Source: an uncultured Campylobacter sp. (GTDB lineage: Bacteria > Campylobacterota > Campylobacteria > Campylobacterales > Campylobacteraceae). Taken from it: a DNA stretch of 13,247 nt. This document shows positions 1-6,345 of the stretch, piece after piece (within the stretch, counting starts at the first letter, position 1; every line of letters begins with the position of its first letter). The notes under the pieces were generated by a model, which saw nothing but the letters and a program-made list of their open reading frames with translations, ran no database searches and was not told the origin of the DNA. Location of the stretch: contig NZ_CALHVM010000028.1 in NCBI RefSeq assembly GCF_938039205.1, positions 1 through 13,247 on the forward strand, given 5' to 3'. The position numbers and the translations under genes were made by a program.

Positions 1-790
1 CGTTCGGGGTTTTTTGTGATTTATTGGAGTCGGATTCGTCTACGTCAAATTTAACCCGCTCAAAAGTAAATCCCACGGCCTCCAGCCAGTAGCCGATATA
101 CTCAAGCGGGTCGCACGGACGGTCGAAGAAGTCCTCCGCAAGCGCGAACTCGCAAGCAAATTTTACATTTCGAGGATCGCGGGTTTGCAGCAGGCAGCTA
201 AAAATTTTTTGTTTGTCATCTTTGCTTGCCTGAGGATCCGCAAGCCTCTCGCGCCAGATTTGTGAGCTCTCGTAACTAAGCCCGCGCCACGGATACTCCG
301 CATAATACGTGCTCTCGTTCGGCTGCAATTTAAAAAGCTCGCCCAGATATGGGTGCAAAAACGGCGCAAACTCAAGACTCGCCGCGGCGATGACCTCTTC
401 GGCGTTTTTCCAGCGCGCGCTCTTTTCATCTCTGCCGCGTTGCCGCGCATTTTTGCTTGCGCTTTCGTCCGCCCGCGCCGAGCGTGCATTCTCTCCCGTC
501 TGTGCCGCGCTTTCATTCTGCTGCGTTTCGCGCTCCTCTGCCGCCTCCTCGCGCAAAATTTCAACCGCCGTAGCGATCAAAGCTTTAAAATCCTCCTCGC
601 CTACGTAACCCATAGCGTCCTTTAGCAGCGTGCCGCCCTCTTGCCGCCCGCGTAGCAGGCTGTCCGCTAGCGCAAAATACGCTGCCGTATCCCCTTGCAG
701 CCGCCAAAACCGCTCGTATAAATCTGGCACTCTAAAGCCGTCACGTTCGAAATCTCGCGCTAAATTTAGCGCCTCGTCCCGCTTGCCCAT
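1..790 (-). CDS. Hypothetical protein, N-terminal 263 residues (3' end outside window)
   Basis: Reading the minus strand from the ATG at 788-790 gives an uninterrupted frame to the left edge, so the gene is cut by the window. The start is supported by an AAAGGAA ribosome site 7 bases upstream. I do not recognise the family. Residues 1-80 look helical (starts MGKRDEALNLARDFERDGF). Residues about 81-128 form a low-complexity charged linker rich in Glu, Ala, Arg and Ser. Residues 129-263 are compact and aromatic-rich, including DPLEYIGYWLEAVGFTFERV near the visible end. There is no signal peptide or membrane segment, so it is probably cytoplasmic. The neighbouring two-component genes lie on the same strand, 240 bases upstream and behind a possible terminator, so a shared operon is not indicated. 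Arginine-rich readings in other frames over this stretch are shadows of this gene. Confidence 0.75.
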   Translation of the reverse strand, partial: MGKRDEALNLARDFERDGFRVPDLYERFWRLQGDTAAYFALADSLLRGRQEGGTLLKDAMGYVGEEDFKALIATAVEILREEAAEERETQQNESAAQTGENARSARADESASKNARQRGRDEKSARWKNAEEVIAAASLEFAPFLHPYLGELFKLQPNESTYYAEYPWRGLSYESSQIWRERLADPQASKDDKQKIFSCLLQTRDPRNVKFACEFALAEDFFDRPCDPLEYIGYWLEAVGFTFERVKFDVDESDSNKSQKTPN

Positions 791-956
791 ACTTATTTTC
801 CTTTATAGTTTTATCGCAAATTTTACCAGGATTTATCTTGCTTTTACGCCAAATTTAAAGCCATCGGTTGCGGAAAGATTAAGCATTAAGATAATTCAAG
901 AATCATGCGGATTAGGCGATACGAAAACCAAATTTCATCTCGCAAAACCGCAAATC

Positions 957-992
957 AAACCTGCTTAAATTCGACGCCATAAAAGCAGGTTT
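957..992 (-). terminator. Candidate terminator after the histidine kinase gene
   Basis: A perfect 10-base-pair inverted repeat (AAACCTGCTT at 957-966, AAGCAGGTTT at 983-992) with a 16-base loop lies 38 bases past the kinase stop codon. The following minus-strand sequence is only moderately T-rich, so efficiency is uncertain. A smaller CGGTT/AACCG hairpin sits beside it at 1000-1013. The remaining bases between 791 and 1029 show no gene. Confidence 0.5.
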
Positions 993-1029
993 AAATTTAC
1001 GGTTCAAAAACCGACCTTGTGCCGCCCTC

Positions 1030-2202
1030 TTAAATTTTCGTCGCACTCCCGCCAAACTCCACGCGAAACTCCGTCAGCCCGCCGCCGCTTTTACACGAGA
1101 TTTTAAATCCGAGCTCTTTGCAAAAAGTTTTAACGATATGAAGCCCGATGCCAAAGCCGCCGTTTCGCTCGTCAAACCGCGTATAAAGATCAAAAATCCG
1201 CGGCAAATTTTCCTTCGCGATACCTGCACCGCTGTTTGAGATCGCGAGCGCACCAGGGGTTAAATTTACGCTTACCGAGCCGTTTTCATCGCAGTATTTT
1301 ATGGCGTTACTTAGTAGATTGTCGATGATTTTTCGCGTTTTTTTATAGGATGAGCGTAGCTGCACTTCGGCGATTTGCGTGCTTAGTTTTATATTTTTTT
1401 GCTCCAAATTTAGTCCAAAATACCCGATCCTCTCGCGCACCAGCTCGCTCAGGCTAAAACTCGTCGCCGCGCCGTCCTCTTTGCCGCTAAGCTTTACTAG
1501 GGTGAGGTCCTCGTATAGCGTCGAGATAGTTTTGGAGGCGGTTTTTATGTTATTTAGGTATTTTTTCGGATCGGTTTCAAACATCTCTATACTCATCAAA
1601 ATGACGCTAAGAGGCGTATTTATCTCGTGCGTCGTATCCCTGATAAAGCCGTTTAAAAAGTCGATGCGGCGGTAAAGCGGACGCAGCGAAAGACGGATGA
1701 TAAAATAAGCTATGATTAAAATAGCAAGCAGTATCATAAACGAGAAAAATATTATCTTGAGTTTTAGCGTGAGAATCGTAAACTCCGGATCTGCGACCTT
1801 GACGGCGACGTAGTACTCCTCCTCGCCGAGCCGATTTTTGAGATAAAACTGCACGACAGAGTTCGTTCCGTCCTTATACCTTTGCGGCATGCCCTCGCGC
1901 GGCTCAAAATCATCCTCAATCTCCTCACCCGTTTTTAAATTTACGGCAAAAGCCTCGACGTCGTCGAAATCATCGTCGTCTATCTCGCCGTTTTTTTGCA
2001 GTTTATTTTGCAGGTGATGCTGCAAATCTCGCACGATAAACACGTCGCGATCGAGTATAAAATGCTTCTCGCGCTCGTAAAACATCTGCGCGAAAAAGAC
2101 CAAAAATGCGGCGCTCGTGATAAAATAAAGCAAAAATATAGGTAAAATTTGACGGTCCGAAAGCGCTAGAAAGGCTTTTTTAATGGATTTTAGAAGGGAC
2201 AT
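1030..2202 (-). CDS. Sensor histidine kinase of a two-component system
   Basis: A 390-residue inner-membrane kinase that would autophosphorylate on histidine and pass the phosphate to the adjacent OmpR-type regulator. Membrane segment 1 is at about residues 19-41, followed by a roughly 105-residue periplasmic sensor region, then membrane segment 2 at about 148-170. The H-box reads DTTHEINTPLSV with the phospho-acceptor His at 192. The ATPase domain has the N-box (IIDNLLSNAIKYC, Asn about 295 and 299), a G1-type NSGAGI at 323-328 and a G2-type GGFGIGLHIV at 348-357. The sensor region contains an acidic patch (NGEIDDDDFDD, about 71-81), which might bind cations, but the signal is unknown. An AAGG ribosome site precedes the ATG at 2200-2202. 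The gap of 138 bases to the regulator stop is unusually long for such a pair and contains nothing I can identify. Length and domain order are typical; I cannot assign a named Campylobacter system. Confidence 0.92.
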   Translation of the reverse strand: MSLLKSIKKAFLALSDRQILPIFLLYFITSAAFLVFFAQMFYEREKHFILDRDVFIVRDLQHHLQNKLQKNGEIDDDDFDDVEAFAVNLKTGEEIEDDFEPREGMPQRYKDGTNSVVQFYLKNRLGEEEYYVAVKVADPEFTILTLKLKIIFFSFMILLAILIIAYFIIRLSLRPLYRRIDFLNGFIRDTTHEINTPLSVILMSIEMFETDPKKYLNNIKTASKTISTLYEDLTLVKLSGKEDGAATSFSLSELVRERIGYFGLNLEQKNIKLSTQIAEVQLRSSYKKTRKIIDNLLSNAIKYCDENGSVSVNLTPGALAISNSGAGIAKENLPRIFDLYTRFDERNGGFGIGLHIVKTFCKELGFKISCKSGGGLTEFRVEFGGSATKI

Positions 2203-2340
2203 TTGCCGCCTTTTGGATTAAACTTACGGGTATTTTGCGGATGTAAAATTTGAAGCCTAAAGCGGTAAAAGCTCTGCGCAAATTCGGATGAAAATTTAGA
2301 CCGATACCTTACTCTTTGTCTCCTAGCGACCGCGAAAAGC

Positions 2341-3003
2341 TTAAACATATTTATAGCCTAGCTTTGAGGCGCTGACGATTCGTTCTTTGCCTAAAATTTT
2401 ACGTAGCTCTGCGATATAAACGCGCAAACTAAGCTCGCTAGGACTCTCGTCGTAGTCCCAAATTTGAGAATAAATCTCGTCTCTACTTAAAAATCTATCC
2501 TGATTTTTTAGCAAAAGCGCAAGTAGCCTGGACTGCTTTTTAGGCATCGAGACAGCCTTGCCGTCACGAAATAGCAAGCCCTGATTCATATCAAAGCCCA
2601 AATTTTCGCCGACATTTACCAGCTCGTTTTTATTGTGCACAAAGGTGCGTTTTAGCAGATTTTGCACGCGCAGATGTAGCTCTTTTAGCTCAAAAGGTTT
2701 TTTTATGTAGTCATCGCAGCCGCTAGTAAAGCCGCTTTGCACGTCATCGAGCGTATTTAGCGAGGTAGTAAATATACAAGGCGTGTTTTTGCCCGCGTTT
2801 CGCAGCTCCCGAAGTAGCGCAAAGCCGCTGCCACCGATGATCTTGACGTCAAATATCCAAAGATCAAAGTTGCTTTCATAAGCCAAATTTAACGCATCGT
2901 CGTAGCTTTTCGCGCCCGCAGTCTCGTAGCCTTGCGCCTCCAGATACGCGCACATCATCTCAAGCAGCATATTTTCGTCCTCGACGATCAAAATTTTACT
3001 CAT
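2341..3003 (-). CDS. OmpR/PhoB-family response regulator
   Basis: A 220-residue DNA-binding response regulator, probable partner of the downstream kinase. The receiver domain spans residues 1-117, with the acidic pocket VEDE (7-10), phospho-acceptor Asp52 in IFDVK, Thr79/Thr80 and the conserved Lys102-Pro103 pair (IKKPFEL). The C-terminal winged-helix domain spans about 125-220 and ends in the typical LGYKYV. The start ATG (3001-3003) has GGAG 6 bases upstream, and a minus-strand -10 box lies at 3061-3066. It is transcribed ahead of the kinase gene, and the DUF1104-like and M23 genes precede it on the same strand but are separated by a terminator-like hairpin. Targets cannot be read from the sequence. 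The nearby small exported protein gene is a plausible one by analogy with envelope-stress systems, which is inference only. Confidence 0.92.
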   Translation of the reverse strand: MSKILIVEDENMLLEMMCAYLEAQGYETAGAKSYDDALNLAYESNFDLWIFDVKIIGGSGFALLRELRNAGKNTPCIFTTSLNTLDDVQSGFTSGCDDYIKKPFELKELHLRVQNLLKRTFVHNKNELVNVGENLGFDMNQGLLFRDGKAVSMPKKQSRLLALLLKNQDRFLSRDEIYSQIWDYDESPSELSLRVYIAELRKILGKERIVSASKLGYKYV

Positions 3004-3060
3004 TTTCGCTCCGTTTTCGTTTGCTTTTGTCGTTTTACGGCGTTTTATCCGCTTGATCTT

Positions 3061-3066
3061 ATTATA
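3061..3066 (-). promoter_or_regulatory. -10 box for the response regulator gene
   Basis: On the minus strand this reads TATAAT, preceded by GA (GATATAAT over 3068-3061). It would place the start of transcription about 50 bases ahead of the regulator ATG. No conserved -35 is seen, as is usual in Campylobacter sigma-70 promoters. The AAATTT-rich stretch at 3089-3215 lies directly upstream. Confidence 0.55.
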
Positions 3067-3088
3067 TCTGTCGGCGCGGCTTTACGCT

Positions 3089-3215
3089 AAATTTTTCGCC
3101 AAACATCTCAAATTTGCGTTAAATTTACCCACATGCGCTCAAATTTAGCCGCAAACAGATCCTGCGTAAATTTATCAAATTTCATCTAAATTTGAAGGTA
3201 AAATTTCATAAATTT
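3089..3215. other. Nine AAATTT elements, possible curved DNA
   Basis: AAATTT occurs at 3089, 3110, 3121, 3141, 3168, 3177, 3188, 3201 and 3210, that is nine times in 127 bases. Several spacings are close to one or two helical turns (21, 11, 20, 9, 11, 13, 9). Short A-tracts repeated in phase with the helix are known to bend DNA. The stretch lies just upstream of the response regulator -10 box. AAATTT is common throughout this window, so part of the clustering may be background. Confidence 0.4.
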
Positions 3216-3220
3216 ATAAG

Positions 3221-3247
3221 TTCGAGCCTCCAAAAAGGAAGCTCGAA
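3221..3247 (-). terminator. Terminator after the DUF1104-like gene
   Basis: TTCGAGCCTCC (3221-3231) pairs with GGAAGCTCGAA (3237-3247) around a five-base loop. In the minus-strand transcript the single mismatch becomes a G-U pair, giving an 11-base-pair stem. It lies 17 bases past the stop codon at 3265. The downstream minus-strand sequence is A/T-rich rather than a pure T run. Confidence 0.65.
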
Positions 3248-3264
3248 TTTTATTATTTCATCGG

Positions 3265-3747
3265 CTATTTTGGGCCCTTGTAGCCGCCAGCTTGATTGCA
3301 ATCTCCGGCATTTGCACAGTCCTGCGCCATCATGCCTTTACCGCCGTGCTTAAAACCGCCCTTAAAATCGTGCTTAAATTTCTTGTGAAAATCATCGTCG
3401 TCATCGCCGTCTTTTAGCTCGATATCAAGCCTTTTCGCCTCCGCCACGCTTAGCGCGCCCACTTGGGCGTTATAGCCGCTTCTAAACTCGCGCATAAACG
3501 CCTCTCTATCGGCGATACTCATACCCTCAAACTTCTTTCTGATTTCGGCCTTTAGCCCGCGTTTGGCCTCTTTGGCCTCAAATTTTAGCTTGCCAGCGCG
3601 TTTGTCTATCTCAAACGCTACCTCGCTAAGCGTCTTAGCATCGGCATTTGCGACCATTTTATAAAGCTCGTCGTTCGTGCTATTTTCAAGCGAAGCGGCA
3701 AAAAGCCCGCCCGCAACCAACATACTAATCAAAACTACTTTTTTCAT
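3265..3747 (-). CDS. Exported DUF1104-like protein with Asp/His/Lys-rich tail
   Basis: A 160-residue protein with a signal peptide (residues 1 to about 18, starts MKKVVLISMLVAGGLFAAS), so it is probably periplasmic. Residues 19-110 are helical and lysine-rich, resembling the DUF1104 family of small Campylobacter/Helicobacter exported proteins (pattern TNDELYKMV...FEIDKRAGKLK). The tail is unusual: DDDDD followed by HKKFKHDFKGGFKHGGKG, and then two cysteines in a CANAGDC segment near the end. Such a tail could bind metal, which is inference. AAGGAG lies 6 bases before the ATG at 3745-3747. It starts 54 bases after the M23 peptidase gene on the same strand, so the two may be co-transcribed. A Spy/CpxP-like chaperone is an alternative by size and location beside a two-component system, but the LTxxQ motif of that family is not evident. 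Confidence 0.75.
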   Translation of the reverse strand: MKKVVLISMLVAGGLFAASLENSTNDELYKMVANADAKTLSEVAFEIDKRAGKLKFEAKEAKRGLKAEIRKKFEGMSIADREAFMREFRSGYNAQVGALSVAEAKRLDIELKDGDDDDDFHKKFKHDFKGGFKHGGKGMMAQDCANAGDCNQAGGYKGPK

Positions 3748-3801
3748 TTTCTCTCCTTTAAAAAGATGAGCGAAGTTTAAAGAAAAGTCGTGAAAAAAAT
3801 G

Positions 3802-4641
3802 TTAATTTAAAATTTCGTTGATTTTTTTTACGAAATTTAGCGGATTTACCTGCACGCCGCCCGCGATCACGCCAAAGTGTAGGTGTGGCCCGCTCACTCG
3901 CCCACTAGCGCCGCTAAGCGCGATGATATCGCCTTTTTTGACTCTTTGTCCGACTTTTACGTTTAGCGCGCTTAGATGATAGTACTGCGTGTAAATGCCC
4001 TCGCCGTGGTCTATAACCACAGACCCGCCAGCATAGTAGCGATCTTTTGCGATGGCAACTACGCCGTCGTTTGCCGCAATCACCGATGAGCCGACCGCGG
4101 CCCTAAAGTCCGTGCCGCCGTGGTAGCTCTTTAAAGTGCCGTTAAATACGCGCGCGGTGCCAAACGGACTCGTGACCGCCGAGCTCATAGGCAGGATAAA
4201 TTTGGAGTCAAATTTTAACCCGGCATTAGCCGTGGCATAGATTTTATTCGCCTCCTCGCGCTCCTCCTCGATACGCTTTAGTACCTCTTTTGGCGGCGTT
4301 ACTTTACTGCCTTCGACTGTTATTTTTTCTTTTTTGTATTCGCCCTCTACGATCTTAAAAACCATCGTCTCATCGCCGTCTTTAAGCCCGTTTATTAGCT
4401 TGATCTCACCTTTTTGGCGGTATCCCGCGGAAACGATGGCAAATTTTAGATTTTCATCCCCTGGCACGTTAAGCCAGCGCTTTTTCTTGCCATCTATGCT
4501 TAAATTTCCGGCAAATTTAGCCTCCACCTGCACTATCTCCACGTCGCCATTTACGATAGTCTGAGTTTCGCTCGGCACACCAGCCTGCTCTTTTGCGCTC
4601 AAATTTAAACAAATCAAAACGGCTAAAATAATTTTTTTCAT
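3802..4641 (-). CDS. M23/LytM-family peptidoglycan peptidase
   Basis: A 279-residue exported metallopeptidase that would cleave peptide cross-links in peptidoglycan, a group which in Campylobacter and Helicobacter helps set cell shape. Residues 1-16 form a signal peptide (MKKIILAVLICLNLSA). Residues about 20-120 are an N-terminal beta-rich region, about 115-135 a short charged helix, and about 150-270 the LytM domain. The zinc ligands and catalytic residues are present: HGGTD (His174, Asp178), YYHL (His222) and GPHLHFG (His253, His255), so it is probably active. The start ATG at 4639-4641 follows an AAAGGA site 6 bases upstream. It heads a two-gene unit with the DUF1104-like gene and is divergent from the SYLF gene. 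I cannot tell which named Campylobacter M23 protein it matches. Confidence 0.92.
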   Translation of the reverse strand: MKKIILAVLICLNLSAKEQAGVPSETQTIVNGDVEIVQVEAKFAGNLSIDGKKKRWLNVPGDENLKFAIVSAGYRQKGEIKLINGLKDGDETMVFKIVEGEYKKEKITVEGSKVTPPKEVLKRIEEEREEANKIYATANAGLKFDSKFILPMSSAVTSPFGTARVFNGTLKSYHGGTDFRAAVGSSVIAANDGVVAIAKDRYYAGGSVVIDHGEGIYTQYYHLSALNVKVGQRVKKGDIIALSGASGRVSGPHLHFGVIAGGVQVNPLNFVKKINEILN

Positions 4642-4695
4642 TTACATCCTTTACGTAAATTTAACGAATAATTTTTAAATTTAATAAAAAAATAC

Positions 4696-4701
4696 TATAA
4701 T
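4696..4701 (+). promoter_or_regulatory. -10 box for the SYLF-domain gene
   Basis: TATAAT within TACTATAAT, 33 bases ahead of the ATG at 4734, with T/A-rich sequence upstream. The predicted leader is about 26 bases. Confidence 0.65.
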
Positions 4702-4733
4702 AGCGGGTGAATTTTACGAAAAAGGAAACAAAA

Positions 4734-5399
4734 ATGAAAATATTTTTAAAGCTTGCCGCTTACACGCTTTTGCTCGGTCAGCTTGCTTATGCGGATTTTA
4801 CGCAAAATCAAAAAGTACGAACTTCATTTGATATCTTAAACGATTTGGGCTCTAGAAAACTGCTAAATTTAAAAGATACTAGCGAAATAAGAGGCATCAT
4901 GGTCATCCCTGAAGTAGTTAGCGGCGGGCTAGTCGTGACGACTCATACTGGAGACGGTATATTCGTCGGCAGAAACGACGAAAATGAATGGAGTAGTCCT
5001 ATATTTATAAATTTTAAAGGCGGCGGCATAGGTCTGCAGGGCGGCTATAAATCAACCGACCTTGTTGTACTTTTTAAATCAAGAAGGTCGTATGCTGGGC
5101 TAATAAACGGTAAAGGCCAAATAGATCTTAGCGCCGATGCCGTAGTGTTAGCGGCCGGCGAAAAAGCTGGCATAATGAGCGACCTGCCTGAAATTACGGC
5201 TTGGGCTACGCTTAGAGGTAAAAGTAGAGGCCTTTTTGCAGGCGTTAGCATAAATACCTCTTTGGTAGTCGTCGACAAGCAGGCTACGTATGATTATTAC
5301 GATAGAATGTACGATATGGAAGATATCTACAACAACTCTCCGAAAGACTCAAGATATACAAAAACACTAAAAGAAGTATTGAATAAATATTTTAAATAA
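4734..5399 (+). CDS. Exported SYLF/Ysc84-domain protein
   Basis: A 221-residue protein with a clear signal peptide ending in AYA at residue 20, so it is periplasmic or attached to a membrane surface. The rest matches the SYLF (Ysc84) fold, known for binding lipid: IRGIMVIPEVVSGGLVV near residue 52, FKGGGIGLQGGYKSTDLVVLF near 93-113, and DLSADAVVLAAGEKAG near 131-146. Short helices and a Lys/Tyr-rich end follow. The start chosen is the ATG at 4734, which has AAAGGAA 6-7 bases upstream and begins the signal peptide. A GTG at 4707 in the same frame would add nine residues without a ribosome site and is close to the predicted transcription start. The gene stands alone, divergent from the M23 gene and convergent with the 69-residue gene. 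Its bacterial role is not established. Confidence 0.9.
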   Translation: MKIFLKLAAYTLLLGQLAYADFTQNQKVRTSFDILNDLGSRKLLNLKDTSEIRGIMVIPEVVSGGLVVTTHTGDGIFVGRNDENEWSSPIFINFKGGGIGLQGGYKSTDLVVLFKSRRSYAGLINGKGQIDLSADAVVLAAGEKAGIMSDLPEITAWATLRGKSRGLFAGVSINTSLVVVDKQATYDYYDRMYDMEDIYNNSPKDSRYTKTLKEVLNKYFK

Positions 5400-5411
5400 T
5401 TAAGAGGAAAA

Positions 5412-5437
5412 ACGGTTTGGCCTAGCAGCTAAACCGT
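5412..5437 (-). terminator. Terminator of the 69-residue gene, stop codon within the stem
   Basis: ACGGTTTGGC (5412-5421) pairs with GCTAAACCGT (5428-5437) around a six-base loop, with one G-T position. On the minus strand the hairpin is followed by TTTTT, as in an intrinsic terminator. The TAG stop of the minus-strand gene (5429-5431) lies inside the stem. It may also act on the plus strand. Confidence 0.65.
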
Positions 5438-5638
5438 ATAAAGAGAGACAAATCTCTTTTTGTTGATCGGCGAAAACTGCGTCATATACTCAAACGCCTC
5501 CTCATAGTCTCCGTCGGTATATTTTGCGACCTCTTCGATAAGCTCGAAAAGCTCTTCATCGTCAAGCGATTCAAAGTTACCTCGGTTTTCTAAAACCTCC
5601 AGCAAAACCGCTTCAAGCTCTAGCTCGTCGTACGTCAT
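5429..5638 (-). CDS. Small acidic hypothetical protein (69 residues)
   Basis: A 69-residue, strongly acidic and probably all-helical cytoplasmic protein (begins MTYDELELEAVLLEVLENRG, middle LDDEELFELIEEVAKY) with no signal peptide. I do not recognise the family. Reality is supported by an AAGGGAAG ribosome site before the ATG at 5636-5638, a possible CATAAT -10 box on the minus strand at 5665-5670, and a hairpin with a T run straight after the stop. It is divergent from the Fur-family gene, sharing a 160-base intergenic region, so co-regulation by that repressor is possible. No palindrome like the one at 6253-6273 is present there. Confidence 0.7.
   Translation of the reverse strand: MTYDELELEAVLLEVLENRGNFESLDDEELFELIEEVAKYTDGDYEEAFEYMTQFSPINKKRFVSLYTV
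5440..5461 (+). terminator. Weak plus-strand terminator after the SYLF gene
   Basis: AAAGAGA (5440-5446) and TCTCTTT (5453-5459) flank a six-base loop and are followed by TT, completing a run of five T. The stem is A/T-rich. It lies within the 3' coding end of the opposing gene and backs up the stronger hairpin at 5412-5437. Confidence 0.4.
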
Positions 5639-5664
5639 GGCTTCCCTTTTAAAATTTTTGCGGA

Positions 5665-5670
5665 ATTATG
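5665..5670 (-). promoter_or_regulatory. Possible -10 box for the 69-residue gene
   Basis: Minus-strand CATAAT about 27 bases ahead of the ATG. TATAAA a little further upstream (plus-strand TTTATA near 5682-5687) is an alternative. Confidence 0.35.
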
Positions 5671-5757
5671 CCAAAATAACCTTTATAACCGCTTAGTCAA
5701 AATCTCCATTTTTTGAGAATTGGTCTTAAATTTATCGCATTATCAGCTTTTTTTTAC

Positions 5758-5763
5758 TATAAT
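5758..5763 (+). promoter_or_regulatory. -10 box for the Fur-family regulator gene
   Basis: TATAAT within TACTATAAT, preceded by a run of eight T (5748-5755), as expected of Campylobacter promoters with a T-rich -16 region. An exact A/T palindrome AAAATTAATTTT (5765-5776) covers the expected transcription start and could serve autoregulation, but such A/T words are common here. Confidence 0.6.
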
Positions 5764-5798
5764 AAAAATTAATTTTAATTGGCTGAAACGGCGGCAAA

Positions 5799-6236
5799 AT
5801 GCACACTTTTGATAAATTTTATATGAAATTTTTAGAGCTTTTACGGGATTACGGATATAAAAATTCCGCCGCAAAAGAGCAAATTTTAAAAATTTTATTT
5901 TCCAGCGACGAGCACCTTAGTGCGAGCGAAATACAAAATAAGATCAAAAGCGAATTTAGACGAAACGTGAGCCTCACGGCGATCTATCAGTTTTTAAATT
6001 TTTTGCAGGATTTCGGACTCGTTCTTAGCTTTGAAGAGAGCGGGATAAATAGATTCGAGCTAAATTTAAAGTCGCATCATGACCATCTAATCTGCATAAA
6101 ATGCGGCGCAGCGGAGAGTTTTTTTGATAAAGATATAGAGGAAAAACAAGAGCAAATTTGTTTAAATTTAGGTTTCAAACTCGAGGGGCACGCTATGATT
6201 TTATACGGAATTTGTCCAAAGTGCCAAAATAAATAG
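5799..6236 (+). CDS. Fur-family metal-responsive repressor, likely regulator of the downstream cluster
   Basis: A 145-residue Fur-family protein. The winged helix spans residues about 20-85 (AAKEQILKILF, LSASEIQNKIK, VSLTAIYQFLNFL). The metal region has HHDH (93-96), the CIKC pair (Cys99, Cys102), GH (His131) and a second CPKC pair (Cys139, Cys142), so both structural zinc CxxC pairs and the histidine-rich sensory site are kept. Fur-type proteins bind inverted repeats when loaded with metal, and such a repeat lies 17 bases past this gene. The ATG at 5799 is preceded by a GGCGG-like site; a second Met at residue 9 lacks one. Ferrosome loci in Clostridioides difficile include a Fur-like regulator (FezX), and this gene is in the equivalent place. 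It is probably not the global Fur, since it sits directly at the locus it would control, but that is inference. Confidence 0.9.
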   Translation: MHTFDKFYMKFLELLRDYGYKNSAAKEQILKILFSSDEHLSASEIQNKIKSEFRRNVSLTAIYQFLNFLQDFGLVLSFEESGINRFELNLKSHHDHLICIKCGAAESFFDKDIEEKQEQICLNLGFKLEGHAMILYGICPKCQNK

Positions 6237-6252
6237 CCTATTTTGCGCCTCT

Positions 6253-6273
6253 TTATCAAAAATGATTTGATAA
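6253..6273 (+). promoter_or_regulatory. Perfect 8+8 palindrome, candidate Fur-family operator
   Basis: TTATCAAA (6253-6260), five-base centre AATGA, TTTGATAA (6266-6273). It lies in the 109-base gap between the regulator gene and the nine-gene operon. Size, A/T content and GATAA-type half-sites resemble Fur-family boxes. Other hairpins in this window have longer loops and G/C-rich stems, so an operator is favoured over a terminator, although weak termination after the regulator is possible. Confidence 0.65.
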
Positions 6274-6316
6274 CGATATGCAAAAAAGTTTCAGTTAAAT
6301 TTAAGCGTAGCAAATA

Positions 6317-6322
6317 GATAAT
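6317..6322 (+). promoter_or_regulatory. Possible -10 box for the nine-gene operon
   Basis: GATAAT within TAGATAATAC, 24 bases ahead of the first ATG. It is 44 bases downstream of the palindrome, rather far for simple occlusion. GATATG at 6275-6280, which abuts the palindrome, is an alternative that would place the operator over the promoter. Confidence 0.35.
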
Positions 6323-6345
6323 ACGCCAAAAAACAAAGGAGAAAC

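Noticed and set aside
163..564. Arginine-rich minus-strand reading of 133 residues and plus-strand readings at 309-625
   Set aside because: They are out-of-frame shadows of the larger minus-strand gene that runs from 790 to the left edge and has a ribosome site.
2203..2340. Possible small gene or RNA in the gap between regulator and kinase genes
   Set aside because: No open frame with a ribosome site, no clear hairpin and no promoter were found.
5748..5755. Run of eight T ahead of the Fur-family gene as a phase-variable tract
   Set aside because: Campylobacter phase variation mostly uses long G/C runs; T runs here fit the normal T-rich promoter element.
5765..5776. AAAATTAATTTT palindrome as an autoregulatory operator
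   Set aside because: It differs from the 6253-6273 half-sites, and A/T palindromes of this kind are frequent in this sequence; kept only as a remark.
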